Positions 36,575-48,737 of a DNA stretch of 64,000 nt are shown one piece after another. The DNA lies in assembly GCA_020809705.1 (NCBI GenBank), contig CP085826.1:3472001-3536000 (forward strand). Direction: 5' to 3'. The position numbers were made by a program, and so were the translations under genes. A model generated the notes under the pieces. It was given only the letters and a program-made list of their open reading frames with translations. It ran no database searches and was not told the DNA's origin. Position 1 is the stretch's first letter, and each line of letters opens with the position of its first letter. The DNA comes from Calonectria ilicicola. Taxonomy: Eukaryota > Ascomycota > Sordariomycetes > Hypocreales > Nectriaceae.

Positions 36575-37426
36575 AATTTTGTCTCACGGCCGGAAGAGAA
36601 AAAAAAAATCTGGCCCCCTCTACTATTACATTATCCTTTTGTTTCAGTCTTAGAATTCACTCATGCTGCTCCATGACCGGAGCATGGAAGCAGGGTCACA
36701 GCACATTAGCGACATAGCGACATAGCTGCACGGCCATCCAGGAACAGCAAAGTCAGGTGACGGCCAGCCACCAATGCTACAGCCGTTGTAGATTTCGACC
36801 GGGGTGGGTGCGAATCAGTCCCATCTCAACGTCCGAGCCGGCGCCCGTCAGCCAATTGCAGCCCAATAGCGGGCCAATCAAATGTCAGAACACGAGGAGC
36901 CGGTCGAGTGTTAGTGTCACCAGAATGCGCGTGCAGGCCATTGTGGAGCCCTACTGGAGCCATCTAGAGGGGCGGTTTCGGGCCCGGCCTTGGACCTTGG
37001 GGGCGAGACCACATGCAAAACGGGCAAGGCAACCTATTCTAGGTCAGGACGCGTTAGGAACAAGGATTTTTCACCTGTGTTGGCACGGGCAAATCGACTG
37101 CTAAGGCTCACGTACTACGTATGTATACTCCGCAGGACAATTGATGAAACCCCAGTTCGGAGAGGTTGCGCCCGCTGGTGTAATGACCCACCGGTAGTCG
37201 GTCATTGAGTTTCGTCACTTCATTCCCACGAACTCTCGTGGTCTCTGTTCGTTATCTAGCTCGGAATGTACTTCAATCCTCCCTTGTGCAATTGTTTGAG
37301 TTTCTCTTCATGTCCCAGTCCATTGTTGTGCCCTCTTCGCAAAAGATATTTACAACCTGCCCGGCCAGTCCCGTTTGAATCCCCACGAGCTTTAGCGATC
37401 AGTCGCAAGCTCGATCTCGAGCTCTC
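36575..37426. other. Spacer between PSF1 and the SulP-type transporter
   Basis: 852 bp with the PSF1 3' UTR and the promoter of the next gene. No gene or RNA recognised. Confidence 0.6.
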
Positions 37427-40400
37427 ATGTCTTCGCCGCTCGGCTTCACACCGTGGAGGAGGAGGGCATTGAGCTCGACCTCGCAGCGCGACATCCCACA
37501 GTCGCAGTCTGCGGATGCCCTCGACTTGAATCCCTCCCCCGAATCCCAGGATACCATCATTCCGCCAGCTCGCCCAACATCCATCAGCTCTGCCCCAGGC
37601 CACCGAGAACCCATCCGATCATTTATTCATGGCTCTATGCGGGATGATTTACTAGGTACGTTTGGCCGCGCACGTATTCTGCCGTCATCAGCCTCCAGGA
37701 TGACCTGCTTATTCCTGCCTCCCTCCCTTTTGGTTCTGGTTGCTATGTCAAACCCCTTGAAAACAATTTTTTTACCAACGCATGCGAAACAGTCCCCGTC
37801 GACAGTGTACAGAATGCCCGAAACATTCGCCAAGATACTGCGGAGCTTGCCTCATACCTCCTCTCAGACAATCAGGCACCTCCAAGTCCCGCATTCCACC
37901 AGCGCACGCGACCACTTTCCCACGAAATCACTGCGTCCGATCACGGAGACGATACATCCCTCGGCGAGCATGTTCGCAATTCAACAACAATTGTCGAGGT
38001 CTCAGAGCCGTCATCGCCAGAGGCCGAGCGCAGCACAGACGCAGACGCAGATGCAGATGATGCGCCCGCAGGGCCGTCGGCGTTAGCCAACCTGCTCAAG
38101 GGCTCACCTCCCCAGTCGATGGCGCAACACCACCTGTCCGATCCCGAATATGATAGCCCATCCGATGATGACAGGAGCGATACCGAGACGCGACGGAACA
38201 GCAGCCATGCTGAGCCCTTCTCCGAACGAACCCCGTTGCTCACCAGCGTGTCATCTGACAACAGGCGGTCGTACACGGAAGATATCGAGGGCCAGAAGGC
38301 CTTCAAAAAGCGGCCATGGGTGAGCGGATTGGTAGAAGTCAGTCACAAGATGGAAGAACGCATGACCCAGAGCGTCGCCGCTGTTGTCAACCCATGCCGT
38401 TGGGATCGAAAGGCGATTTGGCAGAATGCTGTCGTCGCACCGGTTTCTTGCTTACCCGCAGTGGCAGTAGGCTTATTGCTTAATATTCTAGATGCACTGT
38501 CATACGGTATGCTGGCTTAGACCCGAGACATGTGCCATTTACTAACGAGCCGCAGGCATGATTCTCTTTCCTCTTGGCAAACCAATCTTTGCCCACCTCG
38601 GATCTGCTGGAATTTCCGTCTTCTATGTCAGCACAATTGTCTCGCAAATTACATTCTCCTCCGGCAGCATCTTCAAGGGTGCGGTTGGGTCTGAGTTGGT
38701 GAGTCTTGAACCATGAAGCTATGTCGCAATTCCAGCGTCATCGACTGACTCGCCGTTAGATTGAGGTGGTACCCTTCTTCCACAACATGGCGTTTCGAAT
38801 CAGCGATACGATTGGAGAAGACAACCCCGACGCCGTCATAGCCACCACCATTGTGTCTTATTCCATCAGCGCTATGATAACAGGGCTCGTCTTCTATCTC
38901 ATGGGCCGATTCAAGGTTGGATATATGGTGGGGTTCATCCCACGCCACATCTTGATTGGCTGCATAGGTGGCGTCGGCTGGTTCCTGGTGGCCACGGGCT
39001 TCGAGGTGTCGGCTCGTCTCGACGGAAGTCTCGAATACGACCTGGACACGCTAAAGAAATTATCAGACCCTTCGACCGTGCCACTCTGGGTCGTCCCTCT
39101 TGTGCTGGCGATTTTTCTTTTCTACGGCCAGTCAAGGATTACTTCCAAGTTCTTCCTGCCCTTGTTCATATTGGCGATCCCGCTCATCTTCTACTTCTTT
39201 GTGCTGTCTCTCGATGTCTTGGATGTAGACGTCCTCCGCGACCAAGGCTGGATTTTCCAGGGTCCACCCTCGGGCGAGCCCTGGTGGTATTTCTACACGC
39301 TCTTCAGTGAGTCGCTACACTCTCTGCGGTTCTCCCAACTGCCACGCTAACAACTTTCATTAGAGTTCAGTCTTGTGCGATGGGATGCCGTCATAGAATG
39401 TATACCAGCCATGTTAGCTTTAACTTTCTTCGGCATTCTACACGTCCCCATCAACGTCCCTGCCTTGGCACTCAATTGTGGCGAGGATCATGCTGATCTT
39501 GACAAGGAGCTAAGACTTCATGGCTACTCCAACTTTCTTTCTGGCTGCTTTGGCAGTATCCAAAATTATTTGGTCTATGCCAACACTGTGTTTTTCATGC
39601 GATCGGGTGGCAACAGTCGCCTCGCGGGTTACATGCTGGCTGCTGCTACCTTTGGTGTCATGCTTGTCGGTCCGTCCATCATTGGGTTCATTCCCGTCAT
39701 GATGGTGGGCACGCTGATCTTTGATCTGGGTTTTGAGCTGCTGCTGGAGGCCCTTTGGTTACCTCGCAAGAAGTTGAAAGTTGCAGAATACATTACTGTT
39801 GTTGTCATCGTCCTGGTCATGGGAATTCATGATTTCGTAGTGGGCATCGGGGTCGGAATTCTATTGGCGTTTGTGTCACTTATTCTGCAAACCTCGCGGG
39901 TGTCAGCTATTCGCGGCAACTATTCCGGAGACATCGTTACTTCAACTGTGCGACGCAACCCCTCGCAACACCACTATCTACAACAAGTTGGCCGGCAGAT
40001 TTACATCGTCAAGCTCACTGGTTATCTTTTCTTTGGAACAATTGTAAGCGTCGAAGAGAGGATTCGAGAACTATTGGAAGACAGGGTCTTTAACAAGCAG
40101 CCCATCAAATTCCTGATCCTCGACTTGTGGCACGTCTCCGGGCTAGATTACTCAGCTGGGGAGGCTTTCAATACGATCAGCAGACTTCTTGATAATAAGG
40201 GTGTCATTCTCGTCCTCAGTGGCGTGGACTCTGAAAGTCAGCTTGGTCGAAACTTGAGGGCCGTGGGACTTGGGAGCAATGATATTGAAGTCATGATGCT
40301 TCCCAATCTCAACTCAGCCTTGGAAAGCTGCGAGAACGAACTCCTTAAAACTCTTTATGCAAGACAAGAGGAACTTACTCTGAAACGCATATCCGTTCAG

Positions 40401-40994
40401 AATTTGGATGTTCCAGCGAGATCATCGACAACGTTTTCCTCTTTTGATCCCCCATTCAACTCTCCCAGGAGAAACCATTTAGTCGAGGCTGCTCGAGATG
40501 CACTTAGCAATGTGGATGTGCAGCGGCCATCCAAGTGGACGAGCTTTAGGGAACCCCTCCGTCTAATGCTCCAGATCTTCCAGGGTCTGAGTGATAAGAA
40601 TGAGGACTTCTGGTTCCCCGCAACTTCATATTTTATTCGTCGAGAGTACCCCGCAGGCACTGTCCTATTCCGGCGCGGGGAATTAGCGGATGGCTTCTAT
40701 CTAGTAGAGAAAGGTATAATCCGTGCCGAATACGATCTGCCCCAGGGATGGCTCTGCGAGAGCATCGTGGCGGGTACTACCTGCGGCGAGCTTCCTTTCT
40801 TCTCGGAAACCGAACGAACCGCGACAGCAGTCGTGGAGAGAGATTGTGTAGTGTGGCAAATGGATCGAGACCAGTGGAACAAAATTCAGACTGAACAACC
40901 TGAAGTTGGAAAGGAACTTCTAAGAGTATCATTGAAGCTCACCAGTGAGCGTATGAGTTCAATTACCTCATACATTTTAACAACGGCCGGTTAG
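37427..40994 (+). CDS. VSB1: Vsb1-like SulP transporter with STAS and cyclic-nucleotide-binding-like domains
   Basis: Exons 37427-37655, 37793-38506, 38556-38698, 38760-39306 and 39364-40994; 1087 aa. A Ser/Asp-rich cytosolic N-terminus of ~300 residues is followed by the SulP membrane domain (NAVVAPVSCLPAVAVGLLLNILDALSYGMILFPLG and many later spans, up to about 39890). Then comes a STAS domain (IKFLILDLWHVSGLDYSAGEAF) and a C-terminal cNMP-binding-like fold (YPAGTVLFRRGELADGFYLVEKGIIRAEY ... CGELPFFSETERTATAVVE). The same architecture is found in S. cerevisiae Ygr125w/Vsb1, a vacuolar protein required for storage of basic amino acids, and its S. pombe relatives. Transport substrate and ligand of the cNMP-like fold are unknown. 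Vacuolar location is inferred from the family. Confidence 0.9.
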
Positions 40995-41009
40995 GGTTGG
41001 GTTGGGTTA
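40991..41009 (+). repeat. Short telomere-like G-rich tract at the VSB1 stop codon
   Basis: TTAGGGTTGGGTTGGGTTA overlaps the TAG stop of the transporter gene. It resembles degenerate TTAGGG repeats and has three GGG runs spaced 2 nt. It may simply be chance. Confidence 0.5.
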
Positions 41010-41437
41010 TTATATTACATGTCAAATAACGATAAAGGGGAATAAAAGGACCAAAAATTTTCATTTTTAATTTATTTATGGCTTGATTCACGATTTGTTT
41101 GAGATTGTGTCTTCAAGTAGAATGGATCAGGTGATGTGGTAGTTTAGTCAGCAACATTATAGGGTAAGTGGTGTCAAGAATAGGCATCAACCTAGATTTG
41201 AATTGATCCATTTCATCCTACGCCGAGTATTGTTTTTTTTTTATCTTGGTTATTGTTTTGCCCGGTAAATAAGCTGTGCTGTTTTTTTACTTAACTTGCG
41301 GGCTTACACAGCATACCGCATTTATCACATCGCCCCGACCATATATTTGTATTGCATTCAAATCATCAGCTTGGTATTTTTCACACATTGATAGCAACAC
41401 ATCATTTTCAAACGCAATCACGGGAAAGCCAAAAACA
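40995..41437. other. Spacer upstream of STK19 homologue
   Basis: 443 bp, A/T-rich, with the VSB1 3' UTR and STK19 promoter. T-runs at 41227-41239 and 41281-41287. Nothing more is seen. Confidence 0.6.
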
Positions 41438-42538
41438 ATGCCAAAAGGAATACACTCAATACTAGGGAAATCAAATAGAGTCAAGAAAACAACCCGACCG
41501 ACGCCATCAAGACAACCGATAGGAGGACCGTCGCCTCGAAAGGCGCAAAAACCCAAGGATGAAGAAGCAGAGTTGTTTCAAGAAAAGTTCGATGATTTGG
41601 GACTTGCAAAAGTCCTAGAAGAAGAGCTGACACTAAGAGACGTCATACAAGCCATGCGCTATGTTCGGAATCATATGTTTAGTCCTGTCCCCGCGACGGG
41701 ATTTAAATCAACGCGAACTACGGAGTTGCTAAATTACAGAGTTTCTGCCTCGCCCATTGTGACGGTTGGCCATCTCAACGCGATTTTGCCTTCGCCATCT
41801 AAAACATCGCGGGAGATGACAGAGTTGGCAAGCAGGGGCGTTGTAAGGAGGATGAGGGTGGAGAGACGGGGTGGAATAGGCGAGGCTCTCATTGAGATGG
41901 CTGACTTGGAGGAGATGATCAACAAAGCACAGCTTCAAGAAAAGACGAAAGACGAATTCAAAGACTTTCTCAGGAAGAACCCAACGGCACAGACACTGCC
42001 AACGCATGCCCTGGAGAGTAGCCAGGCCGATGAGCTTATCCGGGCTGGATTTTTAACAAGCTCCACACCGGCAACTCCAGGAAATACCCTAGACATCCGA
42101 CCGGAAGATCGCACTACTTTGACTTCCATCCAGCATGTTTCTCGTTTCGCCTCTGGGACTATGTCTGCTGTCGGTGGTCGCAATGCTATCCACCTTGCTG
42201 GTGGAGGTGGAGGGGCACCAACACTTACACACGCGGCTTCAATGGATGCTTCGCCAGTGGGGTTTCGACTGGCAGTGCCGGGGCACGGGCGGTACTTGAA
42301 ACTTGCAGCAAGTGCTGTGGACTGGGTACGGGATACACTAGGGAAAACAAAGTGGGGTGAGGGCCCAGAGAGTTGGCTGAGGGAGCGGTTCGAGGGCGGT
42401 GGGTTGTATGGGACCAGGTGGAAAGAGTTCTGGGGTATCGAGTGGGAGTGGGTTCTGGGGGAAGCCGTCGGGCTGGGGGTTGTTGAAGTGTTTGATACCG
42501 GAAGTGTCGGAAGAGGTATAAGAGCTCTAGGAGGATAA
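41438..42538 (+). CDS. STK19: STK19 family protein (winged-helix DNA-repair factor)
   Basis: Single exon, 366 aa from the ATG at 41438; the frame is open upstream but that extension is not basic-rich like the MPKGIHSILGKSNRVKK start. Recognisable blocks are EKFDDLGLAKVLEEELTLRDVIQAMRYVRNHMFSPVP, the LNYRVSASPIVTVGHLNAILPSP segment, RGVVRRMRVERRGGIGEALIEM, and the C-terminal FRLAVPGHGRYLKLAASAVDWVR with WKEFWGIEWEWVLGEAVGLG. These match the STK19 family (PF10494). The name suggests a kinase, but no kinase motifs are present. Recent work on the human protein describes it as a winged-helix nucleic-acid-binding factor in transcription-coupled repair. A similar job here is inference. Confidence 0.88.
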   Translation: MPKGIHSILGKSNRVKKTTRPTPSRQPIGGPSPRKAQKPKDEEAELFQEKFDDLGLAKVLEEELTLRDVIQAMRYVRNHMFSPVPATGFKSTRTTELLNYRVSASPIVTVGHLNAILPSPSKTSREMTELASRGVVRRMRVERRGGIGEALIEMADLEEMINKAQLQEKTKDEFKDFLRKNPTAQTLPTHALESSQADELIRAGFLTSSTPATPGNTLDIRPEDRTTLTSIQHVSRFASGTMSAVGGRNAIHLAGGGGGAPTLTHAASMDASPVGFRLAVPGHGRYLKLAASAVDWVRDTLGKTKWGEGPESWLRERFEGGGLYGTRWKEFWGIEWEWVLGEAVGLGVVEVFDTGSVGRGIRALGG

Positions 42539-44270
42539 CGAGACGCGTACCTTGCCAAGGAGTAGACTACTTGACGAATATGTCACAACGCGTACAACAT
42601 CACCCGTTGAGCGTGAGATCGGAGGACAAGGGAAACAACATTGGGTTTACGCCATATAGAGCACCATTGCTGTCTATCACTAGAGGATTCTTACAGTTAT
42701 CAGTGAAATTATACTCTTCATCTACCTGGCATACCAACTCAAGAGCTCGCGATGACCATGAATTTGAATATGGAAGCTATCATCTGTGAGCATTTCATTG
42801 TACATGGCTAGGCAGAAGCTACAGTGCATATTGAGAGAGTAAGGATCGCCTAGAGATTCTTGGAATTGGTTGAAGGTTAACTGTTACAGTGACAGTTCCA
42901 TAGGACCGAATAGCCCTGGCGATTAATTGGCATGATACCATATCGAACACTATTCGTATAGTTCTTACGGAAACACTGTGAAACGCTCGCGTTATATGAA
43001 CCCCTCGCTCGCTAGCTCCGGAATGGCGGGTTGAAAAGCCTAGGGCATGCTCTAACTTTCATATCAGAGGTTGGAGCTGCACCCCACAAGGCATCAAAAT
43101 GCCGCAGAGGCGAGGCCAGTTGAAACTCGAAACAAACGGCCGAACCGATTAATTGGGATGGCTTAGACGAATGCAGTCCCACGTGGACGCAAGCCTGTAG
43201 CTGGAATTGGTATTGGGTACTAACTTATGCGTGATTCGCCGGCCATGACCCATTCCCCGTACCCTTGTGCGACTCATGGAGCTTGATGTAATGATTCGCT
43301 CTGGGCCATGAGGATCAACGAGCTGGTGGGACGGGGCCTCTGGAGACGAGATCACCTTTCTTTTTTGCAGACGGTCTAGATTGTCAACCCCACAGTGTGG
43401 ACCTTAGGGCGAGTTATCACAATTATCCGACCAAGGCTTGCGATAATTAGCGGGTTTTGGCTTGGGGAACAGCTACAGTCGGAATACCTTATGCCCGAGA
43501 GCAGCAATGCCATGAAAGGGAGAAGAGCACACGACCCGGAGGAATGGACGAGACCGTTGCTGACGCCTCATCCAGCTCGAAACTTTTCTTGGCGTTGGGA
43601 TGATTCGCAAGCGGCATTGGATAAGCTTTCACCAGTGTGTTCTGGCCATGCTCAATCCCACATTCAGAGTTTCCAAGCTTGGGACACTGAGTCGAGGCGG
43701 CCCGTCTTGGTTCGTTTCAGAATTTTTTTTCTTCCCTGAGCTATCGTCAAATAAGTACAATGGCGGCGCGTGGGGCGGCAGAGGGCCCTGGGAGGTAGGC
43801 AACATTAATCAACATTAATTGACAATGGCCCGAAAGGTGAACTCAAAGGTAGATACGGAGCAGATTACAGGGGTGAACCTTGCCTGTGCCGTACGAGGCT
43901 CTGGTAGTCTAACCTCAGTCGAGGAGAGCCAAATTTTATCGACGCTCTCACGACCGTTGGTGGAGCAGCGCATCGACGGAGCAGCAGCCCTGGTCCCGAC
44001 CTGTGAGCGTCCGTGGGGAGGGGGAGCTTGGGATTGTGGATATCACTGTGACTAGGGGCGGGATTGTGATACGTAGGGATGTTGCGTATGTCAATTTGTG
44101 ATGGTAATAATGATGAGGTATCGCAAAACCAAGCCACGCGAGAATGTGCATTTGAGGCTTGCGGCATATGAGTGGATGGCGGGCTCGGCCTACGGGTGTG
44201 ATGCGGATGTGATAGAAGCACTGTAACGTTAGGCCTGCATCGCCCTGGGCCGGCAGGGAAACATCTGGGA

Positions 44271-44295
44271 ACATCACATCACATCACATCACATC
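44271..44295. repeat. Pentanucleotide microsatellite (ACATC)5
   Basis: Five perfect units of ACATC. Useful only as a length-variable marker. Confidence 0.9.
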
Positions 44296-47200
44296 GAGGT
44301 ATGATCTAGTGGAGACGTCCCAAGGAACCGACCCTGCGTTCGTGCGTGCGTCTTTGGCCGCTTCAAGCAGACAGAACCCTCGGGCGACCAAGCACGCGGG
44401 GATAGCAAAAAATCATGAATCCCATGGCTCGGCTCAGGGGCGAGAGACCAGGGTTGCGTCTGCTCATCTTATTGAATCGCCGTCAACGGCTCCCCACAAG
44501 AACCCTTGCTAGGAGCAGATGAACCCCTGCGCGCCGAGTTCTCTCCTTGCAGGAAGCAGCAAAGGGTAGGAAGGGATGCAGATCTTTTGAGCATCTGAGT
44601 GCAATAGGGGAATCGAGCCATGATTATTTGACCCATTTACGCCGGGATGGGGCTCCGGATGCGGCAATGCTCTGCGTAGGACGTGGTTCGCGACGCGTGC
44701 GAGCGTTGGAAGAGACATGTGATAGCTCACCTGACCTGTCGTAGGTCGGGACTCCATCTGCACCGCTTGAGGAAAACGGGGCTGCAGCAGTTGGATGCCG
44801 TCCAAGACGGGTTTGGAACTGGCAGCCACGTTTTACCCAGCGAGGTGTAAGCCGCGATGTGAGAGGCTGAGGCAACGAGATAAGACAGCAGCTCAGTTGA
44901 CGGGACTTGCGCCATCACCACGCATGAGTCGACGGCACGGCTCTGGGACAACGAGCTGTGGCACCCAGTGAGAGCAGGTCATGGCCTGTTGAACCTTGCA
45001 AAGTTTGGTGACGGGAACATCAAGACGCCGCTTCACCATTGGCGGGCTGACCCTGTTGAGGATTTTGACGTAAAGTCTCCCATAACTGTGGTACGCGATG
45101 AGAATGCCGGGTTTCGTCGTTCATGGCGAGGTCCCCATTCCAAAGCCACAAACGGAGCAAATAACGGGAAAATATTCGTGAGATTACCTTTTACAGTGGA
45201 AATATTCCTAGCCGAATCGCGATCGCTAAATCGCGAGACCGGGTTGGTCTTTGATGCAGCTGCGTCTGTGCCTGCGTGATGCACCCGCTGCCCGTGCAGG
45301 CAAGATGGCTCACCTTATTGGACTAACACGGGCCAATGCCGGATGGACTTTTTATGCTCATTGTCCCATCAGAGTGGTGCATGGGCCACGAGGCAGGCCA
45401 TGCGTGGACGCCACTATGAGACCTGTGTGCTCGGATGAAGCTTGTCTATTTCTGTGCGTTGCCTGTGCGATAACGTGCACAATGCGAGGCGATGCAGGTG
45501 CAGACGCAAGTGATGTGGTCGGCTTTGACAGACGATCATTAATGCCGTGGCTGTGATTGACATGCACTACGTGTATTTTGGGTAATAATATCTTGACATA
45601 TTGACATTGACGTACCCGAAAGGATCTTGCCATCCGGGCGGGAGCCATGACGATGAGCGAGTCACAATCCCGATGGCCAATTCGCCCCCGAGGCAACCCC
45701 TCCCCCGGCGCGTGATGGGGTGATGGACCCCCAAATATTACGGAGTACCGATGTAGAATTCATCACAGGCCCAATGTAGACCGGACTACCGCATGCTACT
45801 GCAATCTAGAGCTATACTAGCCGTATGCAGTCCGGATGATAGCCAGGGGCCAGTGCTGTGCCGACCCATGGGCTGCTTGTGGCTATGAGGCTATCTCGAA
45901 AGCGGCTTGGTTCAGTTCGTCCAACAATTTTTTTTTTCTTCGTCGACCAACTAGCCATTTTGGTTGGAAGCTTCCTCGTCGGCTTGACAACAGATCAAAT
46001 TCTGGCATGAAGGGAGACTGAGAACGGTGAGAGACAAAAGGCGCGGCATCGGAGGGGGCCGCGCTTGAGACGTGTGACTGAGAAGCAACTGGAGCCAGAC
46101 ACGTCTTCGTACATACATATGTGCGTCTGAGGTTACTGTGCTGTACAATGTATCCATGCCTTCCTTGCAGGGAAGTTGCATTGTACAAATTTGGAAGCAA
46201 TCCGCAGCAGCCAAGAGCGGAGGACCGGGAATGAGGACGAGGTCGATGCAAGGAACCGATGAACGGCGAACGGTGAACCGTGGAGGAGGTAAACAAGGCT
46301 GCCGCTCAGGGAATACAGAAAGACCTAAAAGAGGAAATGAGGATCGTGTATTGCAATTGGATGAGGGTCCTGGGACGGTGCAGAGGGTAATGTGGGCCCC
46401 GCAAACAAGCAGGGGAGTCGAGGCCGGGGCTAAGAGTCTGGCAACACGGGAAGTTAGTTGTCCAGGGCCCCTCAAGAGAGTTGCATCGGGGCCTCGAATG
46501 TCGACGTGGGCTGAGGACGACGACAACTAAGCTAGTTTGTTGCAAGCATCAAAACCTACAGGTTTCTATGCTTGTCTCTGCTTGTGCTTTTTCTTTCCTT
46601 TTTCCTCGAGGCCTTGCGACCTTTTCCCATTCTCAACCATGCTGGCCAAGCCACCCCGGATATCTTGTCCCTGTTGCAATTAGCCCAGCTAAAATGCCCG
46701 CGGCGCCTCTAGGACCAATATAGAGCGCCTCTCTTGTCCCCACTGACGCCTCGCCCAATCTGCAACACAACAACGACCAGCTGCACTGCCATTCCAGAAT
46801 CTGGCCGAGGCTTGCACAACGCCGTCCAGCTAGGCCGTCACAACTTGGTCCAGTGGCTTGTGCCAGTGGGATGTTGTTTGCTGTCCCTGGACTCGTGAAG
46901 CGGCGAGCGCAACTGACCCCCCCCCTGAGCGCCATCTCCGAACCCCGGGGCCTGGGTGACCCCCCCTGGTGGGCCAAACCTTGGGCCACCCAATCCTTGG
47001 GCTTGGGCGGCCCTTGGGGGACTTGTGGACTAGCTGATCCGGTGCAACAGCCCCCCCCAAGGGCCTGCATATCGTAATTATATTGGTCCGACCGTTCAAT
47101 GTTGACTTGTAATTGTAGCAATCTCAGTGCTGCAGGATGAGAGGGCGAGACAAGGGTCGCGCTTTGGACATCGTAAAAAGTACTTGGTCATGTGCATGAA

Positions 47201-47742
47201 AGGCGGTACCGGCACAAGTACCGTTGGGATGGCGCTAATCCTGTAGGCACTGTAAGGCCACTGGGGCAGTCTAGGCCAGGGCAGTGACTCGACGACGACC
47301 CTTTTTCTGGGCAAATAACCTTGTTCCCCATCTGAGGGAGTGGGCGAATTCCAGGCTTGGGCGGATACCAGACATATACTCACTATTGTGAGCTGCAGGT
47401 TGGGCCAGTCCGTGTAATGCCGATGTACTAGAGCGCCCTCAGACATCCCCCCCAACCCACGACCCACGATTGCACATCCCATCGTTGCCAACGTCTTGCT
47501 CAATTGTGGGCTTTGGCTTCTCGCTTTCTTTCTTTTTTGTGTAAGTCGCTCATCTCCCTTCCCATTCCTTTTCTTTCCGATACATCCACTCACACGTTCT
47601 CTCTCCCCAACTCGGGCGCGACGTCACGCCACTCCACTCATTCTTCTCGCTGTAAAGTGGATCCGCGGGCGTCCTCCGTTTACTCTCCGTCCCTACCAAG
47701 ACCAGCCCACCCACCATCACCTTCAACACCAAACAAGCGTCG

Positions 47743-47762
47743 CTCGACTCGACTCGACTCGA
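47743..47762. repeat. Pentanucleotide microsatellite (CTCGA)4
   Basis: Four perfect units in the C/T-rich region upstream of the kinesin gene. Confidence 0.85.
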
Positions 47763-48737
47763 CGACACTTGCGGGACAAGTTAGCACACTCTTAAATCGT
47801 CCCCGTTCTACGCCCAGCCGCTAGCACACCATCGTTACCTCCCGGCGACGTCAGCTCCCGTCTGTGACCAAGGCTTTCTCCGCTGGCCAAAACCAGCAGG
47901 TCCCACGTCGGCTGTCGCGTTGCCCGGCCCTGATCTTGATCCGAGTTACCTCCAGGCCCGAGACACGCACCCACTGGCACCCACTGGCCCTCCCTCCCTG
48001 ACCCCGGTTCACATCGTCACCGTGCCCTTCGACAACCAAGAAAATAGCAACCTAGCCCGCTAGCGACTCCTCCCTTGGCTACCCAAAAACCTGAGCCTGG
48101 CACCTCGCGACTCTACCTGCGCGACCTGACCCGGTGGTCTTTGCTTTTTGTGAGAGGGGTTTCACTTTCCTTCCTTCCAGCATTGCTCTTTTCCGCGAGG
48201 GTTTCCTATCCCCCTTGGACCTCTCGACACAGCCCCCCTTTAGACTCGATCCCTTCTTGTGCCACAGGCATTACATTGGCGATTGCTGGTACGTCTGCGC
48301 GACCGCTATAGTTGTCGCTCCTCCTTATCATCTCGTCGACCCGCTGCATAACCTGCATTTGGACGAGGGATCCTACACTCCCGCCACACCGTCATACACT
48401 TTCAGCCGTCTTCAGCGCCACTAACGTGTGCACGCTTTAGGACAACCGAATCCGCGAGGTATCTTGCACTCGACATCCTCGCGCACTACCGTTTCAACCC
48501 TGCCTCCTTCGTTGATCGATCAAACGCCTTGACTCTGCTCTCTAACGAGACCGACAAGACCTCTGCGATAGAGCGTCGTTTGACATATATTGATCTAGCA
48601 CTTTCGCGTTCGCTTAAGCAGTTCATGGAGCGCTGAACACCAAAAGGCACATCTAAACCTTTGCACCAGGTCTTGTATAGCAGACCTGCGGGCGTTCTCT
48701 CTTTTATTTTCTTTCGATTTTATATACTAGATTCACA

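Larger units (their letters stand above)
42539..48737. other. Very long gene-free spacer (6.2 kb) upstream of the kinesin gene
   Basis: No frame here has a family-like translation; the longest ones (for example 45951-46526 and 46633-47121, both minus) look random. Visible elements are five ACATC units at 44271-44295, four G-runs within 46983-47020, and four CTCGA units at 47743-47762. The last ~1.2 kb (from about 47500) is C/T-rich and probably includes the long 5' leader of the kinesin mRNA, with several upstream ATGs. A regulatory or non-coding transcript is possible but not demonstrated. Confidence 0.5.

Noticed and set aside
41438..42538. Protein kinase activity for the STK19 homologue
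   Set aside because: No glycine-rich loop, HRD or DFG motif is present; the family name is historical.
46983..47020. Possible G-quadruplex in the spacer upstream of the kinesin
   Set aside because: Loops are long and uneven (about 15, 3 and 8 nt), so a stable quadruplex is doubtful.
45951..47121. Three minus-strand frames of 160-190 codons in the 6.2-kb spacer
   Set aside because: They overlap each other in different frames, are Ser/Pro/Arg-rich and show no conserved pattern.
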